A stretch of DNA of 35,943 nt from Candidatus Zipacnadia bacterium (GTDB taxonomy: Bacteria > Armatimonadota > Zipacnadia > JALGUG01). The DNA is taken from positions 1 to 35,943 of the forward strand of contig JALGUG010000087.1 in NCBI GenBank assembly GCA_029820995.1, written 5' to 3'. The first letter of the stretch is position 1; each line of letters opens with the position of its first letter. The position numbers and the translations under genes were made by a program. Shown here piece after piece: positions 25,681 to 33,371 of the stretch. The notes beneath the pieces are model-generated. The model made no database searches. It worked only from the letters and a program-made list of their open reading frames with translations, and was not told the DNA's origin.

Positions 25681-26700
25681 GTGGAGTCTCGGCCCAGGGT
25701 ACTTAGCGGTCATCGCCCCACGTCGGCTCTCCATCTGGGGAACTTCGAGGGCACTATCCGCGAGTGGGTGAAGCTGCAGGCCGATCACGAGTGTTTGTTC
25801 ATGATCGCCGACTGGCACGCGCTGACCACGGGCTATCGGCAGCTTGCTGAGCTGCCCGACCTGATCTTCCAGGTGGCCGTGGACTGGCTGGCCGCCGGTG
25901 TGGACCCGGCACGCTCCACGCTATTCGTTCAATCCCACGTCAAAGAGCACGCCGAACTGCATCTGCTGCTCTCGATGGTGACACCCTGGACCTGGGTCTA
26001 CCGCAATCCGACGGTTGCGGAGATGATTGATCACCTTGCGGCGGGCGAGAGCGCGAGTTACGGCCTGTACGGCTACCCGGTTCTGCAGGCCGCCGACATC
26101 CTGCTCTACGGCGCCGGCGTTGTTCCGGTGGGCGAGGATCAGGTTGGGCACGTTGAGATCTGCCGCAGGATCGCTCGCCGGTTCAACGAGCTGTACGGTG
26201 AGGTGTTCGTGGAGCCTGTGGAGCGGCTGAGCGACACCCCCTTGCTGCCGGGCACCGACGGCCGCAAGATGAGCAAGTCACTGGGGAACACGATTGACCT
26301 CTCCGACTCGCCGGACGTTGTGACCGACAAGATCGCGCACATGTTCACCGACCCCCAGAAGCTGCGTGTAGGAAATCCTGGGCGGCCCGAGATCTGCCCG
26401 ATCTTTGCGTGGCTGAAGCTCTATGCCCCCGATCGCTGCGGGCAGATTGCAGCCGAGTGCCGATCGGGCGAGCGGGACTGCCGGGAGGACAAGGCTCTGC
26501 TCACGGAATTGGTGCTGGAGCTTCTGGAACGGATGAGCGATGTTCGCCGGCGCTACCAGACCGAGCCCGATACGGTATGGGATATCCTGCGGGAGGGCGA
26601 GCGACATGCTCGGGCCATTGCTGCCGAGACGATTGAGCGGGTCCGAGAGGTTCTGCACCTCGCGCTCGGGCCTTCCGGTTCGTCGGGGGTTGATTCGTAG
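25681..26700 (+). CDS. trpS: Tryptophanyl-tRNA synthetase
   Basis: 339 residues from GTG 25681. I prefer this over the in-frame GTG at 25669 because GAGGTGA (25666-25672) is a strong ribosome site with 8-nt spacing, and the 25669 codon lies inside it. Class I synthetase: HLGN (HIGH equivalent) from H18 in GHRPTSALHLGN, and KMSKS at 196-200. GEDQVGHVEICR, the family's AMP/tRNA site, is also clear. It charges tRNA-Trp and has normal length. No T-box leader is seen upstream; the gap to the M50 gene is only 20 nt, so regulation is by the operon. Confidence 0.96.
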   Translation: MESRPRVLSGHRPTSALHLGNFEGTIREWVKLQADHECLFMIADWHALTTGYRQLAELPDLIFQVAVDWLAAGVDPARSTLFVQSHVKEHAELHLLLSMVTPWTWVYRNPTVAEMIDHLAAGESASYGLYGYPVLQAADILLYGAGVVPVGEDQVGHVEICRRIARRFNELYGEVFVEPVERLSDTPLLPGTDGRKMSKSLGNTIDLSDSPDVVTDKIAHMFTDPQKLRVGNPGRPEICPIFAWLKLYAPDRCGQIAAECRSGERDCREDKALLTELVLELLERMSDVRRRYQTEPDTVWDILREGERHARAIAAETIERVREVLHLALGPSGSSGVDS

Positions 26701-26717
26701 CGCAAAACGTGTACAAT
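26690..26717 (+). promoter_or_regulatory. Sigma70-type promoter for scpA
   Basis: -35 TTGATT (26690-26695), 16-bp spacer, -10 TACAAT (26712-26717). The -35 overlaps the last codons of trpS. It implies a leader of about 190 nt before the scpA ATG. Confidence 0.55.
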
Positions 26718-26914
26718 AGGGCATCTCATGGGCTTGCGGGGCTGAGGGAGGGCAGTTGGTCCCACCTTGGGGGCCGAGATACCAGCCGGCGATATGCCAG
26801 TTTGAAGGGGGCTCTTGTCCACAGTCCAGAGTTGCTCTCCTGCCGCGAAACACGACCGCCGATATTGCCGGACCCAATTCAAAGTCCGTGTAGCTGCAGC
26901 AGCCAAAGCCAACT
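26718..26914 (+). promoter_or_regulatory. Non-coding leader of scpA with several small hairpins
   Basis: About 195 nt without a supportable gene on either strand. Possible stems: GGTCCC / GGGGCC (about 26758-26775), GCTCT / AGAGT, and CGGAC / GTCCG near 26871-26890. There is no good ribosome site before the scpA ATG, so the leader may control translation. GGGGCTGAG near 26738 and GATACCAGC near 26779 recall pieces of TPP riboswitches, but order, spacing and the remaining core do not fit. Confidence 0.3.
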
Positions 26915-27694
26915 ATGAGCACTATTACTCTTCCGCCCGACGTGCAGCCGGAGCTGTTCTCCGGACACGAGATCCGGATTCAGATTTTCGAAGGACCCTT
27001 CGACTTGCTCCTGCATCTCGTCCGCCGATCCGAGGTGGACGTGTTTGAAGTACCCGTATCTGAGATCACACGGCAGTACCTTGAGTACCTCCACACGATG
27101 GAGGAGCTCAACATTGAGGTCACGGGCGACTTTCTGGTGACGGCCGCCACACTCTTGTTGATCAAGTCGCGGCAGTTGTTGCCGGTGCAAGAGGCCCTGC
27201 CGGAAGAGGAGGAGTTGGAGGAGGCGACCTCGCAGGACGAACTGCTCGCGCGCCTGGAGCAGTATCGGACCTTCAAGGAGGCGGCCGCCATTTTGGCCGA
27301 GTCTCGGCGGCTGCGGGACCAAATGCGAGTGCGCCACTTCGAGGAGGGGGAGGAGGTCCGGTGCGTTCCGGTACGGCTGGAGGATGTCTCCGTGTTTGAC
27401 ATCCTGGCGGTGTTCCAGAAGTTGCTGGCTCGCGCGGCTGAGGGCCCGCCGGTGCACGAGGTGCCGCGGGAGCGTGTGACCGTGGGCCATCAGATTCGAC
27501 ACATTCTCGATCGGCTCCGTCGGGGGCCCGCCGAAGGGCTGACCTTCCACGAAATTCTCACTGGCCCGATCAGCCGCCTGATTGTCATCGTGACCTTCCT
27601 GGCCGTGCTGGAGCTCATTCGCCGTCGCCGCTTGCGCGTTTTTCAGGAGCACGCGCGCGGCGAGATTCTCGTGCAGTTGCGAGAGGACCGCTGA
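26915..27694 (+). CDS. scpA: Segregation and condensation protein A
   Basis: 259 residues, the kleisin subunit that bridges the SMC heads in the SMC-ScpAB condensin and helps organise and segregate the chromosome. The typical opening IFEGPFDLLLHLVRR is near residue 24. Family strands follow (TGDFLVTAATLLLIKSRQLL), then an acidic linker and the C-terminal winged helix (TFLAVLELIRRRRLRVFQ). Its last base overlaps the next gene's ATG (TGATG), coupling it to scpB. No smc gene is in the window. Confidence 0.96.
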   Translation: MSTITLPPDVQPELFSGHEIRIQIFEGPFDLLLHLVRRSEVDVFEVPVSEITRQYLEYLHTMEELNIEVTGDFLVTAATLLLIKSRQLLPVQEALPEEEELEEATSQDELLARLEQYRTFKEAAAILAESRRLRDQMRVRHFEEGEEVRCVPVRLEDVSVFDILAVFQKLLARAAEGPPVHEVPRERVTVGHQIRHILDRLRRGPAEGLTFHEILTGPISRLIVIVTFLAVLELIRRRRLRVFQEHARGEILVQLREDR

Positions 27695-29532
27695 TGGCGG
27701 ACCTGGACGTGCCGCGTTTGGCGGCTGCCTTGGAGTGTCTGCTCTTCGTCTCCCCTGAGCCGGTGGGCCCCCAGGACCTGGCAGAGGCTCTGCAGATAGA
27801 GCCGGAGGACCTCCCGACGGTGGTTGAGGCCCTGCGCACGGACCTGGCGTCGGGCGGGTTGCTGGTTCTGGAGGTCGCCGGCGGGTATCAATTGGCGACG
27901 CGACCGGAATACCTGGCTTATATTGAGCGACTGCACGCACCTCGGCCGGAGAGATTGAGCACGCCGGCGCTCGAGGCCCTGGCGATTATTGCGTACCGAC
28001 AGCCGATTACGCGGCCCGAGGTAGACGCGATCCGCGGGGTGAACTCCAGCGGCGTGATCGTCACGCTGATGGAACGAGGGCTCATTGAGGTTGTGGGTCG
28101 GAAGGATTCGCCCGGTCGTCCCCTGCTGTTCGGCACCACACGGCACTTCCTTCAGTCGTTTGGTCTCAAGGACCTCGACGGGCTTCCGATGCTCGATTCG
28201 CTGCGCGGCGGAGACGAGCTGGAGCAGCATCGGATGCACCTGGAGGCGCTGGCGGACAGTGCACCGCGGGTGGAGGAGCCGGTGCGAGCGTTCTGCCCGT
28301 GGCTTGTGGCCGCCATCTGTGGGGCTGTGTGCTGTTCCGGCGGCTGGGCGAAGGTGGCGCCTGCGCCGGAACCTTCGGCCAAAGCGGGCCTCCTTCTGGA
28401 CATCGGCACGGGTCTGGTCTTGTGGGACAAGCACCCAGACGAACGTCACTTTCCGGCTAGCCTGACGAAGATGATGACTGCGCTGCTGTTGCTGGAGAAC
28501 TCGTCGGCGGATGATGTGGTCCAGGTGTCGAAGCGGGCATCCGAGGTGGGGGAATCCTCCCTGGATCTGGTGGAGGGTGAGCAGGTTCAAGTCCGTGACT
28601 TGCTATGCGGCATCCTGATGAAATCGGCCAATGATGCAAGTGCGGCTGCCGCCGAGCACGTCAGCGGCACAGTGGAGGACTTCGTCACGCTGATGAACGC
28701 CCGAGCGCGACAGTTAGGGTTAAGCCGCACGCACTTCTGCAATCCGCACGGGCTACACGACCCGAACCACTACAGCACGGCCGCCGACCTTGCCGTTCTG
28801 GCTCGCTACTGTATGTTGCGTCCGGATTTCGCGGCGATCGCGCGCCAGAAGCGCACTCAGATTCCTGGTGCCGAGCCGGATACGATGCGCGAGGTGCCGA
28901 ACCACAACCGACTGCTCGGCCACTACGCGGGGGCGGACGGCGTCAAGACCGGATACACTCGCCAAGCGGGACGCTGCTTGGCCTTCAGCGCTACGCGGAA
29001 CAAGCTCCACTTGCTGGGCGTCGTGCTGGATTGCGAAGACAGTTACGCCGATGCGCGGGCCCTGCTCAACTGGGGGTTCGGGAACTTCGAGCGCGTCCCG
29101 GTCGTGGTTGCGGGCGTGACCGAGTCACAGGTTCACGTCAAGGACGGCAAGCAGCCGACGGTTCGTGCCGTCGCTCAGGAGACGATTTGCACAGTTCTGC
29201 CGAAGGAGGCGCCGCGGCCGATTCCCCGACTGCTGGAGGACTGCCCCGGAGCGCCGGTGAAGCTCGGGCAGTTGGTGGGCAGCCTGGCGGTGACAATGCC
29301 CGACGGCACCGAGCGCCATAGCCGCCTGGTGGCTGCGGAAAAGGTTGGTCGGTCTTTCATGGCCATCGTGCGCGACAGGGCTCCCGGCCTGCTGCTGGTC
29401 GGGTGTGTGGTTCTCCTGGCGCTGATCGCATCCTACGCCTATGGTTCGTCTGCAAAAAGTGCTCGCCGCCGCCGGGCTCGGGTCCCGACGAGCGTGCGAG
29501 CAACTTATCCTGGACGGCCGCGTGAAGGTTGA
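27694..29532 (+). CDS. ScpB joined in frame to a D-alanyl-D-alanine carboxypeptidase (S11), no stop between
   Basis: One open frame of 612 codons holding two complete proteins. Residues 1-~195 are ScpB, the winged-helix partner of ScpA (FVSPEPVGPQDLAEAL, ALEALAIIAYRQPITRPEVD, GRPLLFGTT). From 197 the sequence reads as a fresh signal peptide (RAFCPWLVAAICGAVCCSGG). A penicillin-binding S11 peptidase follows: S256-L-T-K259, S311-A-N313, K418-T-G420, then a C-terminal membrane helix and an Arg-rich tail. The in-frame GTG at 28282 (V197) has GGAGG (28272-28276) 5 nt upstream, so the peptidase may start independently. Either this is a true fusion tethering condensin to the membrane, or scpB simply lacks its own stop. 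The 3' end overlaps rluB by 92 nt. Confidence 0.9.
   Translation: MADLDVPRLAAALECLLFVSPEPVGPQDLAEALQIEPEDLPTVVEALRTDLASGGLLVLEVAGGYQLATRPEYLAYIERLHAPRPERLSTPALEALAIIAYRQPITRPEVDAIRGVNSSGVIVTLMERGLIEVVGRKDSPGRPLLFGTTRHFLQSFGLKDLDGLPMLDSLRGGDELEQHRMHLEALADSAPRVEEPVRAFCPWLVAAICGAVCCSGGWAKVAPAPEPSAKAGLLLDIGTGLVLWDKHPDERHFPASLTKMMTALLLLENSSADDVVQVSKRASEVGESSLDLVEGEQVQVRDLLCGILMKSANDASAAAAEHVSGTVEDFVTLMNARARQLGLSRTHFCNPHGLHDPNHYSTAADLAVLARYCMLRPDFAAIARQKRTQIPGAEPDTMREVPNHNRLLGHYAGADGVKTGYTRQAGRCLAFSATRNKLHLLGVVLDCEDSYADARALLNWGFGNFERVPVVVAGVTESQVHVKDGKQPTVRAVAQETICTVLPKEAPRPIPRLLEDCPGAPVKLGQLVGSLAVTMPDGTERHSRLVAAEKVGRSFMAIVRDRAPGLLLVGCVVLLALIASYAYGSSAKSARRRRARVPTSVRATYPGRPREG
28282..29532 (+). CDS. 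Alternative product: D-alanyl-D-alanine carboxypeptidase from an internal GTG start
   Basis: Starting at GTG 28282 the product has 416 residues, a normal length for DacA/DacF-type S11 carboxypeptidases. It has an N-terminal signal peptide, catalytic Ser in SLTK, SAN and KTG boxes, and a C-terminal anchor helix. It would trim the terminal D-Ala from peptidoglycan stem peptides outside the membrane. GGAGG with 5-nt spacing supports the start. It is listed separately because the same frame is continuous with scpB; the two readings are not exclusive. Confidence 0.7.
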   Translation: MRAFCPWLVAAICGAVCCSGGWAKVAPAPEPSAKAGLLLDIGTGLVLWDKHPDERHFPASLTKMMTALLLLENSSADDVVQVSKRASEVGESSLDLVEGEQVQVRDLLCGILMKSANDASAAAAEHVSGTVEDFVTLMNARARQLGLSRTHFCNPHGLHDPNHYSTAADLAVLARYCMLRPDFAAIARQKRTQIPGAEPDTMREVPNHNRLLGHYAGADGVKTGYTRQAGRCLAFSATRNKLHLLGVVLDCEDSYADARALLNWGFGNFERVPVVVAGVTESQVHVKDGKQPTVRAVAQETICTVLPKEAPRPIPRLLEDCPGAPVKLGQLVGSLAVTMPDGTERHSRLVAAEKVGRSFMAIVRDRAPGLLLVGCVVLLALIASYAYGSSAKSARRRRARVPTSVRATYPGRPREG

Positions 29533-30187
29533 CGGCCGCGTCGTTACCGAGTTGGGGACCAAAGCAGACCCCGCGGTCTCCGAGATCTGCGTTGACGGCC
29601 GCGCCATTCGCCTTCCGGCAGCCAAGACGTATCTGGTGCTGAACAAGCCTCGCGGCGTGATCTGCACCTGCAGCGACCCGCGAGGGCGGACCACTGTGGT
29701 GGATCTAGTCCCCGAACGCTTCCGCGCCCGGGTCTTTCCCGTCGGCCGACTGGATGCCGACTCCGAAGGGCTGCTTCTGCTGACCGACGATGGCGAGCTG
29801 GCGCAGCGGCTTACTCATCCGCGATTTGGGGTTCTGAAGATTTACGAGGTGGTCGTGCGCGGGGACATGAGGCGTGAGACGCTGGCGCGACTGCGCCGGG
29901 GCCTCTTGCTGGACGAAGGTCAAGTGGTGCCGGCGAGGGTTGAGATCGCGCAGCGCAAGAGAGGCCGGACGCGGCTGCATGTCGCTCTGAGAGAGGGACA
30001 CAAGCGGGAGATCAGGCGCCTCATGGAGCGTGTCGGGCATCCCGTGATTCGTCTCACCCGTCGGCAGATTGGGCCGCTGAAATTGGGCGATCTTCGGCCA
30101 GGTGCTTTCCGCCGCTTGAGCAGGAGCGAGGTGGCCGCCCTCCGCGGGGCCGCGCGCCCGGAGTCAACCGGCCATGACAACGCCTGA
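29441..30187 (+). CDS. rluB: 23S/16S rRNA pseudouridine synthase, RsuA/RluB family
   Basis: 248 residues. An N-terminal S4 RNA-binding domain (VRLQKVLAAAGLGSRRACE ... GRVKVDG) is followed by the synthase domain, with catalytic D105 in the GRLDADSEGLLLLT motif and the late KREIRRLM strand. It isomerises a specific uridine in ribosomal RNA. RluB versus the RsuA/RluE branches cannot be settled by eye, so the symbol is tentative. The start lies 92 nt inside the preceding carboxypeptidase frame, an unusually long overlap. The end overlaps the next membrane protein by 14 nt. The position behind scpAB is common in bacteria. Confidence 0.92.
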   Translation: MVRLQKVLAAAGLGSRRACEQLILDGRVKVDGRVVTELGTKADPAVSEICVDGRAIRLPAAKTYLVLNKPRGVICTCSDPRGRTTVVDLVPERFRARVFPVGRLDADSEGLLLLTDDGELAQRLTHPRFGVLKIYEVVVRGDMRRETLARLRRGLLLDEGQVVPARVEIAQRKRGRTRLHVALREGHKREIRRLMERVGHPVIRLTRRQIGPLKLGDLRPGAFRRLSRSEVAALRGAARPESTGHDNA

Positions 30188-31976
30188 GGCACCCGGGGTC
30201 CGCCGCAAGATCGGGTGGCCGTTAGGGGCATTCCTGGTCGGCTGCGCCGGTTCGGTTGTGGCGGTCGTTCTTTTGGCTGCCGGTGCTCTCCCGCTCGGCA
30301 TCAGGGATCAGTGGCAGTGGCTGCGACGCCCGGAGCCTCTGCCGGTCACGCCCCTGTTCCTGGGCTGCCTGTTGACCTACGTCTTGGCCGTGTTCGTGGG
30401 GCTGCGCTGCCTGCCGCGCCTCTCACGTGACCGCCTCGGCGCGGCATTTCTGCTGATCCTGATTGCGCTTGGGGCAACGGCAGCGACGGTCGGCTTCGCC
30501 TCCTTGATCCCCGATGATGTGGTTACCGTGGGCCTGTGCTCGACCAACGACATCTCTCTAGGCTATGCCTCGGAGGCCGCTTCGTTCGACAGCACGCGTG
30601 AGTATTTGCGTCAATATCACCGGCAGGTGCGTCGGCCGGGGCCGCGTCCGCGCGTTCGCACGCACCCGCCCGGACCGACCCTGTACTTCCGGGCTGTGCG
30701 TGCGCTGGTTTATGCGGCCCCCGGCCTGGGCGATTTGGTCGCGGGCCTTGCGGAGGTGTCGCTGAGAGGGCCATTCTGGTTCCTGACCGAGACCGTGCGC
30801 GAGCACACGAAGAGTACACTGACGCGATACGATGTAGCTGCGGCGCTGTTGGGCTCGTACTTGATGCTCCTGGTAATACCACTCGGCGCCGTGGCGGCGT
30901 TCTTGTTGGCCCGCGAGCTGGCGGATCTTCGGAGCGCAGTGCTGGCTGCGGCGCTGTATGCTCTGATACCGAGCCTGCAGCTCTTCTTTCCCAACATTGA
31001 CCAGATGGCGGCGCTCTTTACGGTGACCAGCCTGGCCCTGTTGGCAGTCGGGCTCTCGCGCCGACGCTGGTATTGGCTCCTGCCGGCCGGACTGGCCCTC
31101 GCCGGAGGCGTTTTCTGGACCTACGGCTTCCTCGCAGTCCTCGGCGCGGCGCTCTTGTATTGCCTCGTGCCGATCTGGCCGCCGCTCGTAAACCAAGAGC
31201 GGGGCCCCAGCCCGCTCGCGCGGCTTGTACCCGCGGCCTGGGTCCTCGGCGGCTTCCTGCTGTGTTACGGCATCCTCTGGCTGACCACGGGCTATAACTT
31301 GCCTGCGGGATTGGCGGCTTCGCTGGACGTGCATGAGGACATTATCACTACGCGCTGGCACCGGGACTACCTACCGTGGCTCGCGCTCAATCTGTACGAC
31401 CTGCTGCTGTTCCTGGGCCCCGCGCTACTGCTGCCCGCGATGATCTGCGTTGTCCGGGGTGTGGCATCGCCGCGTGTGCGTTGGCTTGTGGCTATCATGG
31501 CAGTGATTGTGGCGCTGGTGGACCTGAGTGGCAGCGTGCGGGGGGAGGCCGGGCGGATCTGGGCCTTCCTCATGCCACCGTTTGCCGTCGCCTCAGCGGT
31601 GCTCCTGGCTCGCCTGGAGCACCGCCAGCGCCTGCTGCCTGTCCTGGTGATCGCGGTGCAACTGGCGTGGACCGTGGCGCTCGTGCGCCATCTGGCGCCG
31701 GTTCAGGCAATCCCGCTTCGGTTCCAGCCGCCGGCCGCTCACACCAGCGCTCAACCCCGGGCGTCGTGCCACCTGTGGGCCGAGCTTCAGCCGCGGGCGC
31801 CGACTGATGTGGTACAGGGCACGTTCCACTGGCGGCGCCCGCGGTATCGCACCCTCCGGCCCAGCGTCTTGAACCACTCCACTGTTTCGCGTACACTTAC
31901 GTTAAAGCAATCTCGCCACGGCTTGATCATGGGGCCTCACTCCTTCGCTTTGTGTTCCCGCCAACCAGGAGTGTAG
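30174..31976 (+). CDS. Polytopic membrane protein, GT-C glycosyltransferase-like
   Basis: 600 residues with roughly ten to twelve hydrophobic segments. After the third segment an outer loop carries an Asp-Asp pair (LIPDDVVTVG), and THPPGPTLYF follows near residue 160. An acidic pair in the first outer loop and an HPPG-type stretch are typical of GT-C enzymes of the GT39/GT83 kind, which move lipid-linked sugars outside the membrane. This is suggestive, not diagnostic. The last ~60 residues are hydrophilic, with mixed third-base composition over the final 35 codons, so the original stop may have been lost. A promoter-like pair lies within this tail. It overlaps rluB by 14 nt at its start. Confidence 0.7.
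   Translation: MTTPEAPGVRRKIGWPLGAFLVGCAGSVVAVVLLAAGALPLGIRDQWQWLRRPEPLPVTPLFLGCLLTYVLAVFVGLRCLPRLSRDRLGAAFLLILIALGATAATVGFASLIPDDVVTVGLCSTNDISLGYASEAASFDSTREYLRQYHRQVRRPGPRPRVRTHPPGPTLYFRAVRALVYAAPGLGDLVAGLAEVSLRGPFWFLTETVREHTKSTLTRYDVAAALLGSYLMLLVIPLGAVAAFLLARELADLRSAVLAAALYALIPSLQLFFPNIDQMAALFTVTSLALLAVGLSRRRWYWLLPAGLALAGGVFWTYGFLAVLGAALLYCLVPIWPPLVNQERGPSPLARLVPAAWVLGGFLLCYGILWLTTGYNLPAGLAASLDVHEDIITTRWHRDYLPWLALNLYDLLLFLGPALLLPAMICVVRGVASPRVRWLVAIMAVIVALVDLSGSVRGEAGRIWAFLMPPFAVASAVLLARLEHRQRLLPVLVIAVQLAWTVALVRHLAPVQAIPLRFQPPAAHTSAQPRASCHLWAELQPRAPTDVVQGTFHWRRPRYRTLRPSVLNHSTVSRTLTLKQSRHGLIMGPHSFALCSRQPGV
31869..31897 (+). promoter_or_regulatory. Promoter candidate inside the 3' end of the membrane protein gene
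   Basis: -35 TTGAAC (31869-31874), 17-bp spacer, -10 TACACT (31892-31897), reading toward the Roadblock gene. Good spacing, moderate box quality. Confidence 0.35.
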
Positions 31977-32041
31977 CGCGCCATGATCCTTTTTCACCCT
32001 TTTACACAAGAAGGCTTACACTACCCAGGCGCCACGGGGCC

Positions 32042-32071
32042 TTTACAATTGAGTATGAGTTGTGCTACAAT
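32042..32071 (+). promoter_or_regulatory. Promoter with extended -10, upstream of the Roadblock gene
   Basis: -35 TTTACA (32042-32047), 18-bp spacer, extended -10 TGCTACAAT (32063-32071). It lies in an AT-rich patch and would start a transcript near 32078, leaving a leader of about 355 nt. Confidence 0.6.
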
Positions 32072-32077
32072 CCTAAC

Positions 32078-32434
32078 ACGATAGAAGCGAGTGTTCAGAG
32101 CTGGCCGGCATGCGGCGAGAGGCGCCGAAAGAGGCGTCGGCGTCGCACGAAAACCGCAATCGTCATCGAACCACATCGCAGCAACAAGGGGAATTCATGC
32201 CGCCGCAGCGGAAGCGCTCGTATTGCCGTTCCTCGTTGCTTCAGCCCCTCTTGTGCTGCATGGCAGCCGCAAAGAGGCCATGTGCTCCTTATGGTGTCCT
32301 CTGAACGGTGACGATTGGGCCAGCGCGATTATGACGGACACAGCTCAGGCCGAGTGCCTGCAGCGCTGAGATCACTCGCGCGTACCCCGCGCTGACTAGC
32401 TGTTAGGCTAGATGCGCCACGGGGGTTCGTGCCC
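32078..32434 (+). other. Long leader / intergenic region before the Roadblock gene
   Basis: About 355 nt without a confident gene. It contains GGCGCC / GGCGTC repeats near 32125-32145, a short coding candidate (32197-32304), and a hairpin CTAGC / GCTAG (about 32396-32412) just before the ribosome site GGGGG of the next gene. The length suggests an RNA-level control element or the remains of a broken gene; I cannot tell which. Confidence 0.35.
32197..32304 (+). CDS. Possible 35-residue peptide in the Roadblock leader
   Basis: ATG 32197 with AAGGGG (32186-32191) 5 nt upstream. The product has a basic start (PPQRKRSYCR) and a short hydrophobic, Cys-containing middle (SSLLQPLLCCMAAA). Third bases are GC-rich for the first ~20 codons and mixed afterwards, which fits the stump of a decayed secreted-protein gene or a small real peptide. 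It has no recognised family. Confidence 0.25.
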   Translation: MPPQRKRSYCRSSLLQPLLCCMAAAKRPCAPYGVL

Positions 32435-33328
32435 ATGGAAAGCGCAGCGCCGACCAATCTAGAACGGATCAGGGAGTACCGACAGCGGCTCCAGCGTGAT
32501 CCGAATCCGCTGGCCTACGCGCTCCTGGCGGAGGCCTTTCGCGAGGAGGGGATGTTGCGGGAGGCCGAGGACGTATGTCGTCAGGGCATTGAGAGGTACC
32601 CCAGCTACGCGACCACTCGCGTGATTTTGGCCCAGATTCTTGAAGAGCGCGACGATATTGAGGCGGCACAGCGGGAATACGAGGCGGTCCTATTCTACGA
32701 TGCGGGCAATCTGATCTCGCGGACCGCCTTGGGGCGCTTGCTGATCAAGCAAGGCGATATGGCGCAGGCGGCGCAGCACCTGGAGCACGTGCTATTCCTC
32801 AGTCCGGGAGACGACGCGGCCCGTGAGCTTTTGGATGTCGCGCGGGGGGAGCGGCCGCCGCCGGCGGAACCACGGGCGCCCGTGGAGGACCGCAGGGGGC
32901 GCAAGGCACCCGCGGAGGGTGGTGCCGGAGGTGCGACCGCCCCGTCGAGTGGGGAAGAGGGTGCAGCCGCGGTGCCCGCGGGGGAACGGATTCGGCGGGT
33001 GCTGGAGGAGCTGTCCGAGATCGAGGGCGTGGCGGGAGCCATGGTGGTGGACAAAGAGGGGCTGTCCATCGCCAGCACTATCGAGACTGAGGTGGGTGAC
33101 GATCAGTTCGGGGCGTTGGTGGAAGAGATGTGGCACACTGCCGCCCGCTATATGGAGAAGATGTCGCTAGGGGTTCTGCGCCGGGGCACGGTTGACGGGA
33201 CTTTGGGCAAGATGGTCGTGCTCAGCCTCAGCGACAAGGCCTTGGTAATCGCGACGGAGCCGGACGTCAGACTCGGCATGGTCAGCTTCCAAGCTGCGCG
33301 CGCGGCCAGGGCCATCGAGGAGCTGTAG
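32435..33328 (+). CDS. TPR + Roadblock/LC7 domain protein
   Basis: 297 residues from ATG 32435 (GGGGG 9 nt upstream; a GTG at 32429 would add two). Residues ~8-130 hold about three TPR units (YALLAEAFREEGMLREAEDV, ATTRVILAQILEERDDIEAA, SRTALGRLLIKQGDMAQAA). A charged, Pro/Ala-rich linker (~135-180) follows. The last ~115 residues form a Roadblock/LC7 domain (IEGVAGAMVVDKEGLSIAS ... KMVVLSLSDKALVIATEPD ... MVSFQAARAARAIEEL). Roadblock proteins such as MglB regulate small Ras-like GTPases, and the TPR part may recruit partners. No intact MglA gene is visible, but the regulator at 16995 has a GTPase-like domain. The next gene starts 43 nt later, behind a hairpin. Confidence 0.9.
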   Translation: MESAAPTNLERIREYRQRLQRDPNPLAYALLAEAFREEGMLREAEDVCRQGIERYPSYATTRVILAQILEERDDIEAAQREYEAVLFYDAGNLISRTALGRLLIKQGDMAQAAQHLEHVLFLSPGDDAARELLDVARGERPPPAEPRAPVEDRRGRKAPAEGGAGGATAPSSGEEGAAAVPAGERIRRVLEELSEIEGVAGAMVVDKEGLSIASTIETEVGDDQFGALVEEMWHTAARYMEKMSLGVLRRGTVDGTLGKMVVLSLSDKALVIATEPDVRLGMVSFQAARAARAIEEL

Positions 33329-33332
33329 TCTG

Positions 33333-33355
33333 CGGGAGCCCGGGCGGGGCTCCCG
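33333..33355 (+). terminator. Perfect 9-bp hairpin between the Roadblock gene and the giant repeat protein
   Basis: CGGGAGCCC (33333-33341) and GGGCTCCCG (33347-33355) with a 5-nt loop, starting 5 nt after the Roadblock stop. There is no T-tract. It may be an attenuator or processing site that sets the ratio of the two products, not a full terminator. Confidence 0.5.
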
Positions 33356-33371
33356 AGTGGGGGTCGCTATC

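Noticed and set aside
26735-26800. Resemblance to TPP riboswitch or T-box pieces (GGGGCTGAG, GATACCAGC) before scpA
   Set aside because: Order and spacing do not fit either class, the rest of each core is missing, and scpA is not a thiamine or amino-acid gene.
26879-27940. 353-codon minus-strand frame across scpA and scpB
   Set aside because: Shadow of two clearly recognised plus-strand genes; no domain pattern.
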